From contig CAXXSP010000058.1 of NCBI GenBank assembly GCA_963676605.2, positions 1 through 64,000 of the forward strand: 64,000 nt of DNA, given 5' to 3'. Below, one piece after another: positions 55,553-64,000 of this stretch. Made by a program: the position numbers and the translations under genes. Position 1 is the stretch's first letter; each line of letters begins with the position of its first letter. The stretch is from SABI01 sp963676605. Lineage in GTDB: Bacteria > Spirochaetota > Spirochaetia > Sphaerochaetales > Sphaerochaetaceae. The notes under the pieces were generated by a model. That model saw only the letters and a program-made list of their open reading frames with translations. It had not been told where the DNA came from and did no database searches.

Positions 55553-56674
55553 TTAGAATTGATACTGCATATAGATTGATGTCATGGGAGATATGTTTTC
55601 GATATTATCTCCTAGGAGAGTGACAGAGAGTCTGGTCCCGCGATTCCTTCCCATCATACTTGAACCGACTTCGATCCCTGCAGAGCAGAGAAATCCTGAT
55701 ACAGGTATGGAAGTATTAAAGTAATCTCCCGCATAGACCCCAGTGTCGAGGAACAATGTAAAGGTAGGCCCCGAGCCATCAAAAAGTTCAGGTCCGTACA
55801 CTCGAAGTTCAAGATTATTTGCCAGACTGAAGGTAGTGCCATATGCATAATCCTCGAATCCTCTTAACTTTCTTCCAAGGGAATACTTTTCCTGAAAGAA
55901 CTGAGGAACCGCAGAGCCTATCACATAATCCGCCGTTATTCGATCTGCAAGATACACATAAACCCATTCCCTATCCTTTTTTTTCTGATTGATATCAATC
56001 CATGGCATAAACCCTACGGCTGAGAAACTGAAATCATAAAATTCCGTCTCTCCTGCTGCAGTGTTTAGAAACCAATCCGGTGCAGCTGCCACCGAAAGAT
56101 TTGCACCAAATCCTTCGGGAAATTCTTTCTCGGAAAAATAGTCAATCTGGATTCCAGCTTCCATCACATAAGATACTGAATTTATCTGATCAGGATAGGC
56201 ATGAGGCAAACCAGAAAACATCCAGAGGTCATTTTCATTTCTAAAAGGTGATGAGAAATGGAAATTACTCTTCCCATATACAGATATCGGCATTCCTGAG
56301 CCTTCACCGCCATTCCATAGTTCCTGTTTCAACATGAATGCTATATCGGTATCCCAACTGCAGAAGGTATTCTGATCATCAAATCCATCCGCAGTGGCCT
56401 CTTCTCGCAGGTTCTGTACACCATCAGAATAATCCCATACAGGAGATATAATAAAGCCTCCACCAACAGTTGCCACAATACTCGTCTGCATACCATTCAA
56501 TAACGGGATAGTCCTGAATTCTGCTCCTCCTTGCAGGTAGGGAGCTAACACTGTCAATTCAGCAGTCTCTAGAAGTGAATCTTCAACAAAGAACGTTACG
56601 GCCTTTTCATCCTGTGCAAACAGCATTCCCATAGCTAGACTCATGAGCAATACATAACAAAGAGTTTGTTTCAT
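55553..56674 (-). CDS. outer-membrane surface beta-barrel protein
   Basis: A 373-residue protein. The start MKQTLCYVLLMSLAMGMLFA at 56674 gives a standard signal peptide and has AAGGGG upstream; seven extra residues are possible. The rest is strand-rich, ends in SIYMQYQF (C-terminal Phe, as for BamA-inserted barrels) and has LRGFEDYAYGTTFSLANNLE with an Omp85-like flavour. It is transcribed with the DUF3108-like gene and shares its element with the ABC operon, so the products probably act in the same envelope pathway. Confidence 0.65.
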   Translation of the reverse strand: MKQTLCYVLLMSLAMGMLFAQDEKAVTFFVEDSLLETAELTVLAPYLQGGAEFRTIPLLNGMQTSIVATVGGGFIISPVWDYSDGVQNLREEATADGFDDQNTFCSWDTDIAFMLKQELWNGGEGSGMPISVYGKSNFHFSSPFRNENDLWMFSGLPHAYPDQINSVSYVMEAGIQIDYFSEKEFPEGFGANLSVAAAPDWFLNTAAGETEFYDFSFSAVGFMPWIDINQKKKDREWVYVYLADRITADYVIGSAVPQFFQEKYSLGRKLRGFEDYAYGTTFSLANNLELRVYGPELFDGSGPTFTLFLDTGVYAGDYFNTSIPVSGFLCSAGIEVGSSMMGRNRGTRLSVTLLGDNIENISPMTSIYMQYQF

Positions 56675-56705
56675 GGGCTTACCCCTTATCGACATGGGAA
56701 ATTAT

Positions 56706-57578
56706 CTACTGTTTCCAACCGGAATACTGGACCAGCTCGATGTTACTTTCTGATGAACCGGGAGAACCATTTCCACTAAGCCCTTCATATGCTACCAGAT
56801 AGTGAGGATATTCCACGCTATACCAGAAATGAGTCTTTCCGACTCCCATAAAACTGGTGATCACGCTCATAATCCCGGAGGCTTTCATTTTCAGTTCAAG
56901 CTCATGACACTCAATCGTTTTATTATTTTCAAGTTCAAGCTCTTCGATGCCTTTATAAGAGAGCCTTATCTCAATCCCTTCGGGAATATCATCTTCTCCT
57001 CCGAGCACCACAATACCCAAGTCTTGAGTATCCTCCGAGAATGGATATCCCCTCAGGACATACCTGAGATCCGCAAAAGAGAGAACCGCAATGTCTGTGG
57101 TTGCAGGGGGCTGATGAAGTGTGACTTTTGTAGAATATTCTTCAGTCAGGGTTTCGCCGGTAATTGACGTATACACCGAAAATGGAATCAGGGAATCTTT
57201 TAGAATCTTCACTTCTATCGTTTGAGATTCTTCTTCATGAAGAATTCGATATATATCATCACCTTCTTCATGCAATACACTTACTCTTTCGGTAAAAAGA
57301 TATGTACGATCATCCTCTTCTATTCGATACACTGCGGTCTCTCCATCCGGAATATCAGGATCAATCAACTGAGCAGCACTGAAGAGAGACGAAGTGCAGG
57401 TTATCAGAAGAAAACAGAGAACGACGATACCCCTGCCTTGAGGGATATGAAAGCTTGGAGAATGCACCTTTTGATATGGTAGAGATGCATTCATACTATT
57501 CCTAAAGGACTCTCTTGTTCTTGTCGTTACCTGATAGATATTTCGCTCAGGATTTTTCGTCATTCTCATACCCTCCAT
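56706..57578 (-). CDS. secreted DUF3108-like protein
   Basis: A protein of about 285 residues. A hydrophobic stretch GIVVLCFLLITCTSSLFSA acts as signal peptide, although it begins unusually late (about residue 50). Starts at 57563 (GGAGG at 8 bp) or 57494 are alternatives; LLITC could be a loose spirochaete-type lipobox. The mature part is beta-rich (DGETAVYRIEEDDRTYLFTE) with late HFWYSVEYPHYLVAYE, like DUF3108 periplasmic proteins. It is followed by the barrel gene 31 bp on. Confidence 0.6.
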   Translation of the reverse strand: MEGMRMTKNPERNIYQVTTRTRESFRNSMNASLPYQKVHSPSFHIPQGRGIVVLCFLLITCTSSLFSAAQLIDPDIPDGETAVYRIEEDDRTYLFTERVSVLHEEGDDIYRILHEEESQTIEVKILKDSLIPFSVYTSITGETLTEEYSTKVTLHQPPATTDIAVLSFADLRYVLRGYPFSEDTQDLGIVVLGGEDDIPEGIEIRLSYKGIEELELENNKTIECHELELKMKASGIMSVITSFMGVGKTHFWYSVEYPHYLVAYEGLSGNGSPGSSESNIELVQYSGWKQ

Positions 57579-57617
57579 AAAACTGATAAGTACAGATTAC
57601 AGAGGGGTAGATTACCT

Positions 57618-57659
57618 GAACATAGATAGGACTTTAAAAAACATAACACCTTGTTATAT
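57618..57659 (-). promoter_or_regulatory. shared 42-bp upstream element, copy 2
   Basis: 36/42 identical to 55466-55507. Contains the perfect inverted repeat ATAACA-CCT-TGTTAT (57643-57657). It precedes the DUF3108-like gene by about 40 bp. Confidence 0.65.
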
Positions 57660-57707
57660 GGAATAGTAAAGTCCTGCCTACTTAAAAACTAGGATACCCA
57701 GCCTACG

Positions 57708-59102
57708 CTACGCTCTGGCAGGATCCAAAGTAACTTTTCTCATCTCGCCTATTTCTCCTCTCACTCCTTTCAGAATCCTGCTAAGCCAGAAAACCGAGAG
57801 GAAAAAACTTACGAGTTCAGAAATCGGGAAGGCGAACCAGAGAGAACTTATTCCGCCCAGTTCACCGAGAAGGAACATGACGGGAAGCAGTATGACGAGA
57901 TTCCTGAGAACGGAGATTACAAGACTTGGGGCCCCTTTTCCGAGTGCCTGGAAGATATTCGCACTGATGATTGTCGGTCCCACCAGAAGGATTCCGAGGC
58001 TGATCCGCTTCAATGCAGTAATTCCGATGAGGACAAGATCAGGACTGTCATTGAACATGACGATAAGTTCTCTCGGGAAAAGCTGAAACAGGGCGAAACC
58101 AATACAGGTGAACAGGACAGCTGAGAGCATCCCGTACCAGACGGTTTTCCTGATTCTTTCATAGTCCTTATTCCCATAGTTATATCCTATGAGGGGGAGA
58201 ACTGCCTGTCCGATACCGAAGACCGGCATGAAGATGAACGACTGGAGCCTGTAATAAATCCCATATGCGGCTATAGCCGTTGCATCATGACGAGCGATGA
58301 TGAGGTTGGCTACCGCGAGCATAATGCTTCCGAGAAGCTGCATAGCCATTGCAGGGAACCCTACAGAGTAGATATTCCCGAGAATGGAAGGCTGGAAGCT
58401 GAACCCCTTCAGACTGAATTCCACCTCCCTCTTTCCTTTCATCATGATGAGGGCGAGCACGGCCCCTCCCAGGATTCTCGCAAGCACAGTCGCATACGCC
58501 GCCCCTTCAACTCCCAGAGCAGGTATCCTGCCGATACCGAAAATAAGGATCGGGTCAAGGATGATGTTCAATACAGCACTTATTGCCATGATGACCATAG
58601 GAGTCATCGTATTCCCTTCTCCTCTCTGGATACCCTGGAGAATCTGAGGAATGAACAAACCGAAAGACCCAATCATGATGATTCTGATATAACGGCTGGT
58701 CAGCTCTATCATGAGGGGATCGCTTGTGAATATTTTTGTGATGGGAACCGAGAAGAGTGCCCCGGCAAGTCCTACGACGATACTCAAAAGAACACTAACG
58801 AATAATGCATGTTCTGCAGCCAGACCTGCCTGTTTTCTATCGCCTCCTCCCAGCGAACGGGAAATGAGAGAGGTCACCCCGACACTTGTGCCCATCGCAA
58901 TTGCGATCAGGATCATCTGGATGGGGAATGCAAGAGTAACAGCAGAAAGTGCATCCTTGCTGATATGGCCTACATATATACTGTCAACCACATTATAGAT
59001 AGCCTGTGTCGCCATTCCAATTACTGAGGGGATTGCAAGTTTGATCAAGAGAGAGAGGATGGGTTCAGTACCCATCTTCGCTGATGGTGTTGATGATTTC
59101 AT
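57708..59102 (-). CDS. MATE family efflux transporter
   Basis: A 464-residue inner-membrane exporter with about twelve segments. The N-terminus PILSLLIKLAIPSVIGMATQ followed by AIYNVVDSIYVG is family-typical, as is the second-half phrase MPVFGIGQAVLPLIGYNYGN. It is the last gene of the TetR-headed operon, 92 bp after the methyltransferase. A role in exporting a toxic substrate handled by the reductases is inferred from the operon only. Confidence 0.88.
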   Translation of the reverse strand: MKSSTPSAKMGTEPILSLLIKLAIPSVIGMATQAIYNVVDSIYVGHISKDALSAVTLAFPIQMILIAIAMGTSVGVTSLISRSLGGGDRKQAGLAAEHALFVSVLLSIVVGLAGALFSVPITKIFTSDPLMIELTSRYIRIIMIGSFGLFIPQILQGIQRGEGNTMTPMVIMAISAVLNIILDPILIFGIGRIPALGVEGAAYATVLARILGGAVLALIMMKGKREVEFSLKGFSFQPSILGNIYSVGFPAMAMQLLGSIMLAVANLIIARHDATAIAAYGIYYRLQSFIFMPVFGIGQAVLPLIGYNYGNKDYERIRKTVWYGMLSAVLFTCIGFALFQLFPRELIVMFNDSPDLVLIGITALKRISLGILLVGPTIISANIFQALGKGAPSLVISVLRNLVILLPVMFLLGELGGISSLWFAFPISELVSFFLSVFWLSRILKGVRGEIGEMRKVTLDPARA

Positions 59103-59193
59103 AATGATTAGGAATCTCCTTTAACTTGTGGATTATTTGGGATCAGGACGAGTAACGCTCACTCACCTACTGAGGGGAGAAAATAAAGATACG

Positions 59194-59808
59194 CTACTTC
59201 GATGTGCTGATCATCGTAATGAAAAGGGTTTTTGGGTGTACTTCGCGAGTCCCTTGATACTCTGTTTCCTGGATATCCAGAATGTCAAAATGAGCTGAAA
59301 AGATCTCCTGAATCTTTTCACGTGAGAATCTGCGCGGTCCCTTTGATTCGGGAATGCGGATCGGTCCGATACCGATCGGATCTTGTTCAGCACTCATACA
59401 TTTCAGGAACACCCATCCCTTTCCATCGGGTTTTACGATTTTTGTCAGGTTCTCAATATAAGAAGGCCAATCTTTCTCACGAAGGACATGGAAACAGCCT
59501 CTATCGAAGACATAGTCGAATTGATCTTCTAAAGAGGTGTGCAGGATATCGTCCTGAAGGAAACAGACATCTTTTGAAAGTTCAGAAGCTTTCTGGACAG
59601 CGGTCCCGGAGATATCAGTACCGGTTACCTTGAATCCTCTTTCTGCAAGTCTTACCGCCTGTGTTCCCGGACCGGTTCCGACATCAAGGAAACTGCCTTC
59701 CTTAATCTGATGTTCGTGCAATGCTTTCTCGAGATCGGGATCAAGGGATGCATAGTACCACCCCATTTTCCTGATCGGTATCATGTTATATATAAATTTC
59801 CAGTTCAT
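59194..59808 (-). CDS. class I SAM-dependent methyltransferase
   Basis: A 204-residue enzyme. Motif I SFLDVGTGPGTQAVRLAERG binds S-adenosylmethionine, with VTGTDIS (acidic ribose ligand) and FDYVFDRGCFHVL as later motifs. The last is typical of thiopurine- or tellurite-type methyltransferases (TPMT/TehB group), which detoxify small electrophiles. It lies between the ferric-reductase-like gene and the MATE exporter in one operon. Confidence 0.82.
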   Translation of the reverse strand: MNWKFIYNMIPIRKMGWYYASLDPDLEKALHEHQIKEGSFLDVGTGPGTQAVRLAERGFKVTGTDISGTAVQKASELSKDVCFLQDDILHTSLEDQFDYVFDRGCFHVLREKDWPSYIENLTKIVKPDGKGWVFLKCMSAEQDPIGIGPIRIPESKGPRRFSREKIQEIFSAHFDILDIQETEYQGTREVHPKTLFITMISTSK

Positions 59809-59859
59809 ACCTGTTCTCCAAGTTTGACGCGCCTGCTCTTCACATATCCTGCAAAGGGT

Positions 59860-61101
59860 TCAACGAAAATCAAAGGCCTCGTAGACGATATCCAGATCAC
59901 GATTCTGTTTTTTCAGCTGACGGGCAAATCCCTGGATCATAGGACCTGGGCCGCACATGAAAACGCTTGAATACTGTGGCAGCTCAGTATGAGCGAAATC
60001 GAGACGCGGCTGTTGAGCTGTATCATGTAAAATCAGATTGAAATTTTCATGCTTCCCGGCTAAGTCCTGAAGGTACTCTTTATAGATTCCTTCCTGTTCT
60101 CCTCTATAAGAATAGTAGAGAGTTATATGCTTTTTCACGCCATTGGTTCTCAGATACGAGATGAAGGGAGCGATTCCGATACCTCCCGCTATCCACGTCT
60201 GATGGAGTTCTCCATTATTGAAAATCATATGACCATAGGATCCATCTACACTGATCTTTGTTCCGACCTTCAGTGAGGTATAGAGCTTATCAGTGTGATC
60301 ACCAAGAGTCTTGATCGCTACAGTAATGGCCACTCCGTCTCCGCCTGAAATGGAAAATGGATGAGGCGCCTTATCGAATCCCTTCTGATTGATTTTCAAG
60401 AACAGATACTGTCCTGGCTCGAATTCAAGTGTACGATTCAGCGTAATTCCCAACTCAACGACTGTCGGTGACAGTTTTTTTACCGAAGAGATACTTCCTG
60501 TGTGTTGAAACTGAACCCGTTGATAGAAGAATATTACGTAGATCGCCGAGATGGTTCCAACCAGTGTAGTAACCCCCATCAGAAGACTTCCTCCTGACAG
60601 TTGAAATAGATTGTATTCTTCAGCCAGATAGGTATGGTACACGCCGAGACCGTAGGGGATCACCATGATCCGGTGGAAAAATCTCCATCTCTCATATTTC
60701 ATCCGTTTTGCCACCAGGGCTATCAGGATGAGAAGAGCAAACAGCAGCAGAGCGAAGAGCCCTGTCGCCGCTATAAGATTTGGACCATGTTCCTCTCCGC
60801 TTCCTCCAACCAGAAGTACTGCGTGAGCAAATACTGCCGCGGTTGAGAAGATCGCGAGATATTTGTGCCAGATATATACATGTTCAAGTCCGTTAAACCA
60901 GGATTCCACCCTCTTCAATCTTGCTGAAAGCAGGAATACGAGACAGAAACCTGTCAGAGAAACACCTCCAAGAACAAAACTCCAGCGCGATGTAGCCGGA
61001 ATTGATATCTGAGGGACCTCGATGTACCAGATCAGCGCGCTGAGAAGTATTGATCCGACAACCAGCGATGCACCTTTTCGTCCTTTCATTCGTCCTTTCA
61101 C
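59860..61101 (-). CDS. ferric-reductase-like transmembrane flavoprotein
   Basis: A 413-residue membrane electron-transfer protein. Six hydrophobic segments cover residues 10-200, with His residues in HVYIWHKYLAIFSTAAVFAH and WRFFHRIMVIPYGLGVYHTY that can bind two haems. The C-terminal half has FAD-binding HPFSISGGDG and NAD-binding WIAGGIGIAPFISYLR and ends in MCGPGPMIQGFA...VYEAFDF. It moves electrons from NAD(P)H across the membrane or to a membrane acceptor. Confidence 0.88.
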   Translation of the reverse strand: MKGRMKGRKGASLVVGSILLSALIWYIEVPQISIPATSRWSFVLGGVSLTGFCLVFLLSARLKRVESWFNGLEHVYIWHKYLAIFSTAAVFAHAVLLVGGSGEEHGPNLIAATGLFALLLFALLILIALVAKRMKYERWRFFHRIMVIPYGLGVYHTYLAEEYNLFQLSGGSLLMGVTTLVGTISAIYVIFFYQRVQFQHTGSISSVKKLSPTVVELGITLNRTLEFEPGQYLFLKINQKGFDKAPHPFSISGGDGVAITVAIKTLGDHTDKLYTSLKVGTKISVDGSYGHMIFNNGELHQTWIAGGIGIAPFISYLRTNGVKKHITLYYSYRGEQEGIYKEYLQDLAGKHENFNLILHDTAQQPRLDFAHTELPQYSSVFMCGPGPMIQGFARQLKKQNRDLDIVYEAFDFR

Positions 61102-61136
61102 TTTCTTCCTCCCAGGGATCTAGTCACGTTCTACCC

Positions 61137-62291
61137 CTAGAGGTTATCGCTGATCCAGTCGAACAGATATTCCGCTCCGGTTGCATAGGAACCCATCTGA
61201 CAATGCGTCTGTGCTGTGGTCTCTTCATCAAAAAGCATATAATCTTTTTCACAGGAAAGGGCATCGTAGAATTTCTTCGCTTCCCCGTACATCGGCTCGG
61301 CAGTCCCGTCCATTACGAGCATTCTGCAGGTGATCTTATCGAGGATATCCGTGTTGTCATACTTTTTCATCTCATCAATGATGTTTCCTTTCTCCACCCC
61401 CTGTTTCCACACGTAATCATCGAGGATGAAATTCATAAAGGGAGGGCGGATGAACTTGGGAGTTCTCTGGATCATCTGCAGCCGTTTCGCAAAGGCTCCA
61501 CCCCAGTTGGCATTGCCCGGATCAACGATACAGAGCTTGATACGCTTCTCAAATGCCACAGCACGAGGGATCAGAAAGCCTCCGAAGCTGAGCCCCATAA
61601 GTCCGATGCGTTCGCTGTCGATACCGGGAAGGGTGAGGGCGAAGTCAATAACCGGTGTGATAACCTTCTCCCAGTCCGGTCTGAAAGGGAGATCATTGAG
61701 TCGCAATGCGAAGCCTTGTCCGGGACCATCATAGATGAGGCAGTGAATACCCCGTTTGATCGCTGCATCATATACCCAGCGGGTATCTTCAGCCCAGGTA
61801 TCCCGTCCGGGTGTCACGATAAGGAGAGGAGCATTGTCCCCAGCCACCGGGGATCGGTAGAAGTGTCCGGGAAGGAATGTCTCCCCATAGGGGATTTCCA
61901 CATACTGACCGGGATAACCGGACAGTCCCAGGTACTTCTCGTAACAATCATGACTCGAAAGCGTATTCGCCTTCAGTCTCGCATCATGGTGTTTGCCGAA
62001 GTACATGGTCGACATACGATAATAGGTTGATGCTCTGAGGTAGGAAGAGGAAGCTGTGACTGATTTATTCTCGTATTCAGCTTTTTCAGCCCTCTTTTTC
62101 AGTCTGTCCGCCAGGGCAGTCCAGGTGGAGAACCAGGATTCTTCGTCTCCTGATTTGATCTGACCGATTACTTCCATGACTTCTGCGAAGTCCGACATCC
62201 CGTACTGAGTGAGCCCCAGGACATGTTTTGTGATTGCGTCCGTGAGGATATCCTTACTGAATTTCATAGTATTCCAATGTTTTGTTTTCAT
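61137..62291 (-). CDS. alpha/beta hydrolase, FrsA/DPH-hydrolase-like
   Basis: A 384-residue enzyme with an N-terminal helical lid of about 130 residues and an alpha/beta core. The nucleophile elbow is GLSFGG (Ser). TPGRDTWAEDTRW and IYDGPGQGFALR form the oxyanion and early loops; VMDGTAEPMYGEA carries the acid and TTAQTHCQMG the His. Such lid-bearing hydrolases cleave C-C or ester bonds in aromatic or ketone substrates. It overlaps the EFR1 gene by 4 bp. Confidence 0.82.
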   Translation of the reverse strand: MKTKHWNTMKFSKDILTDAITKHVLGLTQYGMSDFAEVMEVIGQIKSGDEESWFSTWTALADRLKKRAEKAEYENKSVTASSSYLRASTYYRMSTMYFGKHHDARLKANTLSSHDCYEKYLGLSGYPGQYVEIPYGETFLPGHFYRSPVAGDNAPLLIVTPGRDTWAEDTRWVYDAAIKRGIHCLIYDGPGQGFALRLNDLPFRPDWEKVITPVIDFALTLPGIDSERIGLMGLSFGGFLIPRAVAFEKRIKLCIVDPGNANWGGAFAKRLQMIQRTPKFIRPPFMNFILDDYVWKQGVEKGNIIDEMKKYDNTDILDKITCRMLVMDGTAEPMYGEAKKFYDALSCEKDYMLFDEETTAQTHCQMGSYATGAEYLFDWISDNL

Positions 62292-63076
62292 GATGTATGT
62301 ACTCCTTCTCTAAACAGGTCAGATGCTTTGACCTGAGGGTTCGTGTATCGTTTTCGTTTCTGCGTCTTATCTTTATATTCGATCGCCATAGCCGGACACC
62401 ATTGAATGCAGGCCATACAGCGTTCACAGAAATCGCCGAACTCCGGCTTGCCGTTATTCATTCTGATATTACCGGCTGGACATACCTTGGCGCAGACCTG
62501 GCAGCCGGTACAGGCATCAGATACCCGATAGTCTCTCGCCAGATGATGAAAATCAGGGATCCTTTCGGAAAGCAGTTTTATTTCTTGTTTCTTTGTCACA
62601 ATCGGACGGTTGGTCTTCTTGTTCTTTATATCATGTGCAATGCTGTTCACCCTCTTCTCGCTCCTTTTCAGCATGAATTTCTGTAGAGCAGCAGGCCAGG
62701 CTCCGTACATGGCGATATAGTTGCCCGGCATGCTGAGCTTGAATCCTGCATTCATATATCCGCCACGGCTGTCAACCAACTGTGAGAGCAGATCAAGTGA
62801 TTTCCCGTGCATCGCTCCTGCGGTCGTGACGGCAAAGATATACTTCACCCGTGTCAGCTCAAGTTTCTGAATAAATCTCGTTACAACCGGGGGAATATTT
62901 CCACCGAAATAGACAGGGCAGACGATACCGACACGCTCCTGTGATATCTCAAGACTGTCTACATCTAGGGAACCAGTGATGAGGATGATCTTCGAATTAC
63001 CGAGTTGTTTTCCGATACTCTTTGCCGCGGCTAGACTGTTTCCTGTTCCTGAAAAACAGAATATGGTAGTTTTCAT
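62288..63076 (-). CDS. EFR1-type flavodoxin/ferredoxin protein
   Basis: A 262-residue electron carrier. A flavodoxin-like N-terminal domain with FMN loop FCFSGTGNSLAAAK (residues 6-19) is followed by two [4Fe-4S] motifs, CTGCQVCAKVCPAGN and CERCMACIQWCP, in the last 80 residues. This fused architecture is common in anaerobes and lies here under TetR control, 20 bp after the regulator. Redox partner of the downstream enzymes by inference. Confidence 0.9.
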   Translation of the reverse strand: MKTTIFCFSGTGNSLAAAKSIGKQLGNSKIILITGSLDVDSLEISQERVGIVCPVYFGGNIPPVVTRFIQKLELTRVKYIFAVTTAGAMHGKSLDLLSQLVDSRGGYMNAGFKLSMPGNYIAMYGAWPAALQKFMLKRSEKRVNSIAHDIKNKKTNRPIVTKKQEIKLLSERIPDFHHLARDYRVSDACTGCQVCAKVCPAGNIRMNNGKPEFGDFCERCMACIQWCPAMAIEYKDKTQKRKRYTNPQVKASDLFREGVHTS

Positions 63077-63096
63077 AGTTTCTTCCCCTATGCCGT

Positions 63097-63705
63097 TTAC
63101 TCCAGTCCAGAATTACTCACTGTATCTTGAGCTGATCCTGGCCTGAGTACGTTGAATATGATAGTGATGAGAGCTTTCTTCAGCCTCGAAGTATCTTCTG
63201 CAGACCCGAGGGTATCGTAAAATCCTCGGAACCCGTTTGAAATGAAAAGTGCTGTCTCTTCAGGAAACTCGCAGTTCCAGGAGCCATCATCATTTCCTTG
63301 CTCGATGAGTGTAAGAACCATCGGTGCAGCTGAAGACGTGATCTTTTTCGAGCAGTACTCGATGATGGCTGCATCGGTTGTAATACTTGGAATAAGATCC
63401 TCCAGATTATCGGCTTCCATTTTCTTTTCAAGAAGAAGCAGCAGTTTTTCGTGTGCCGGATTCTTCATAAGATGAAGGACCTTATCTATCTCAAACTGTT
63501 TTTCTTCAGCTATCCCGTCGATCACCGCATAGAGCATATCGACCTTGCTTCTGAAGTAATGATACACAAGCCCCTGAGAAACATTCATTCTCTTTGCGAT
63601 ATCAGATATCTGGGTCTGCTCGAATCCCTTTTCAATGAAGACTTCTGCTGCTGTCTCCACTATCTCTTTTCTTCGCTCTTCCGGTGCCTTTGTTACTCGT
63701 GCCAT
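63097..63705 (-). CDS. TetR family transcriptional regulator
   Basis: A 202-residue repressor. The N-terminal HTH (EKGFEQTQISDIAKRMNVSQ then GLVYHYFRSKVDMLYAVIDG) is typical. The ligand-binding C-terminal domain is less conserved. It heads the operon running to 57708 and probably represses it through the palindrome at 63745-63764 in its own upstream region. The inducer is unknown; the enzymes downstream suggest a small toxic or redox-active compound. Confidence 0.9.
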   Translation of the reverse strand: MARVTKAPEERRKEIVETAAEVFIEKGFEQTQISDIAKRMNVSQGLVYHYFRSKVDMLYAVIDGIAEEKQFEIDKVLHLMKNPAHEKLLLLLEKKMEADNLEDLIPSITTDAAIIEYCSKKITSSAAPMVLTLIEQGNDDGSWNCEFPEETALFISNGFRGFYDTLGSAEDTSRLKKALITIIFNVLRPGSAQDTVSNSGLE

Positions 63706-63744
63706 ATATACACTCCATTATGGAACTTCTACCATGAATATACA

Positions 63745-63764
63745 TGACTGAATGAATTCAGTCA
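63745..63764. promoter_or_regulatory. TetR operator palindrome
   Basis: TGACTGAAT-GA-ATTCAGTCA, perfect 9-bp arms around 2 bp, 40 bp upstream of the TetR ATG. Size and symmetry are standard for TetR operators. Confidence 0.8.
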
Positions 63765-64000
63765 ATATCATTTTTTTAAATATTCGTTCTCCTAAAATTT
63801 ATGAAGAGAATGCTACTGGTCGCTTACGTATAAGGGAGCTCCTCGGCTCGATTTCGAACCTGGATAAAAGGAATATTTCAGTAATTACGGTCTCCAGGGG
63901 TGTTATTGTAGAAAAACTGTACAATATCAACTGTAGCATTTTCCGGGCTTTCAGGTTGTTTAATTGTAAGCAGTTAAAAATCGGGTGTTTTTGGTATTTA
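63765..64000. other. window-end intergenic region
   Basis: No gene, RNA or repeat is recognised. TTCGAACC at 63857 looks T-loop-like but no cloverleaf can be formed around it. Confidence 0.5.

Noticed and set aside
61050..62030. Long plus-strand open frame (326 codons)
   Set aside because: It lies antisense to the alpha/beta hydrolase, whose catalytic motifs are intact; composition and lack of SD show it is a shadow.
63840..63870. T-loop-like TTCGAACC near the window end
   Set aside because: No cloverleaf on either strand.

Overview
The window reads as part of a diderm, probably anaerobic bacterium. It has outer-membrane beta-barrels, a Lol-type exporter, an Nfn-type ferredoxin:NADP transhydrogenase, an EFR1-type flavodoxin/ferredoxin protein and an encapsulin iron store. 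A spirochaete is my best guess, but nothing here proves it.

Left host flank (1-9.05 kb). A frameshifted ECF-transporter ATPase and EcfT overlap a 5-formyltetrahydrofolate cyclo-ligase. Then come a PTS IIA protein, the nfnA-nfnB pair, a small cupin, a MATE transporter, an encapsulin with its encapsulated ferritin (under a good Fur-box match) and an Hsp20. The flank ends at an initiator tRNA with a strong promoter.

Prophage (about 9.1-47.7 kb). A tyrosine integrase sits against the tRNA and a LexA-like repressor closes the right end. Almost everything between is on the minus strand, in lambda-like order. Read from right to left: early promoter and long leader; recombination and replication genes (Sak4-like ATPase, DUF669 protein, Cas4-like nuclease, DEAH helicase, primase-helicase); a dense ACTACC/GGTAGT repeat array; VRR-NUC; small and large terminase; gpW; portal; S49 protease with a nested scaffold; decoration and capsid proteins; head-tail joining proteins; major tail protein; tail chaperones joined by a canonical -1 frameshift site; tape measure; tail tip and fibre proteins; holin. 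Two A+T-rich cargo blocks interrupt this layout. One is a membrane PAS-GGDEF diguanylate cyclase at the left end. The other is a 5-kb block between large terminase and gpW. It encodes what looks like one very large protein ending in a PD-(D/E)XK nuclease, now broken by an IS3 element and a frame change. This is the best candidate for an undescribed (defence-like) system.

Right host flank (47.7-64 kb), all minus strand. A seven-gene operon holds an ABC transporter of the LolCDE/MacB type, a LolA-like lipoprotein-sorting protein, an outer-membrane barrel and a two-component system. Next are a surface barrel and a DUF3108-like protein whose promoter region shares a 42-bp element with that operon. 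Last is a TetR-controlled operon: EFR1 ferredoxin, alpha/beta hydrolase, ferric-reductase-like flavoprotein, methyltransferase and MATE transporter.

About a dozen genes in 0-2 kb and in the prophage are broken by single-base frame changes. Most lie at short homopolymer runs carrying one extra base. I read these as probable sequence errors rather than true pseudogenes, and annotate the genes across them.
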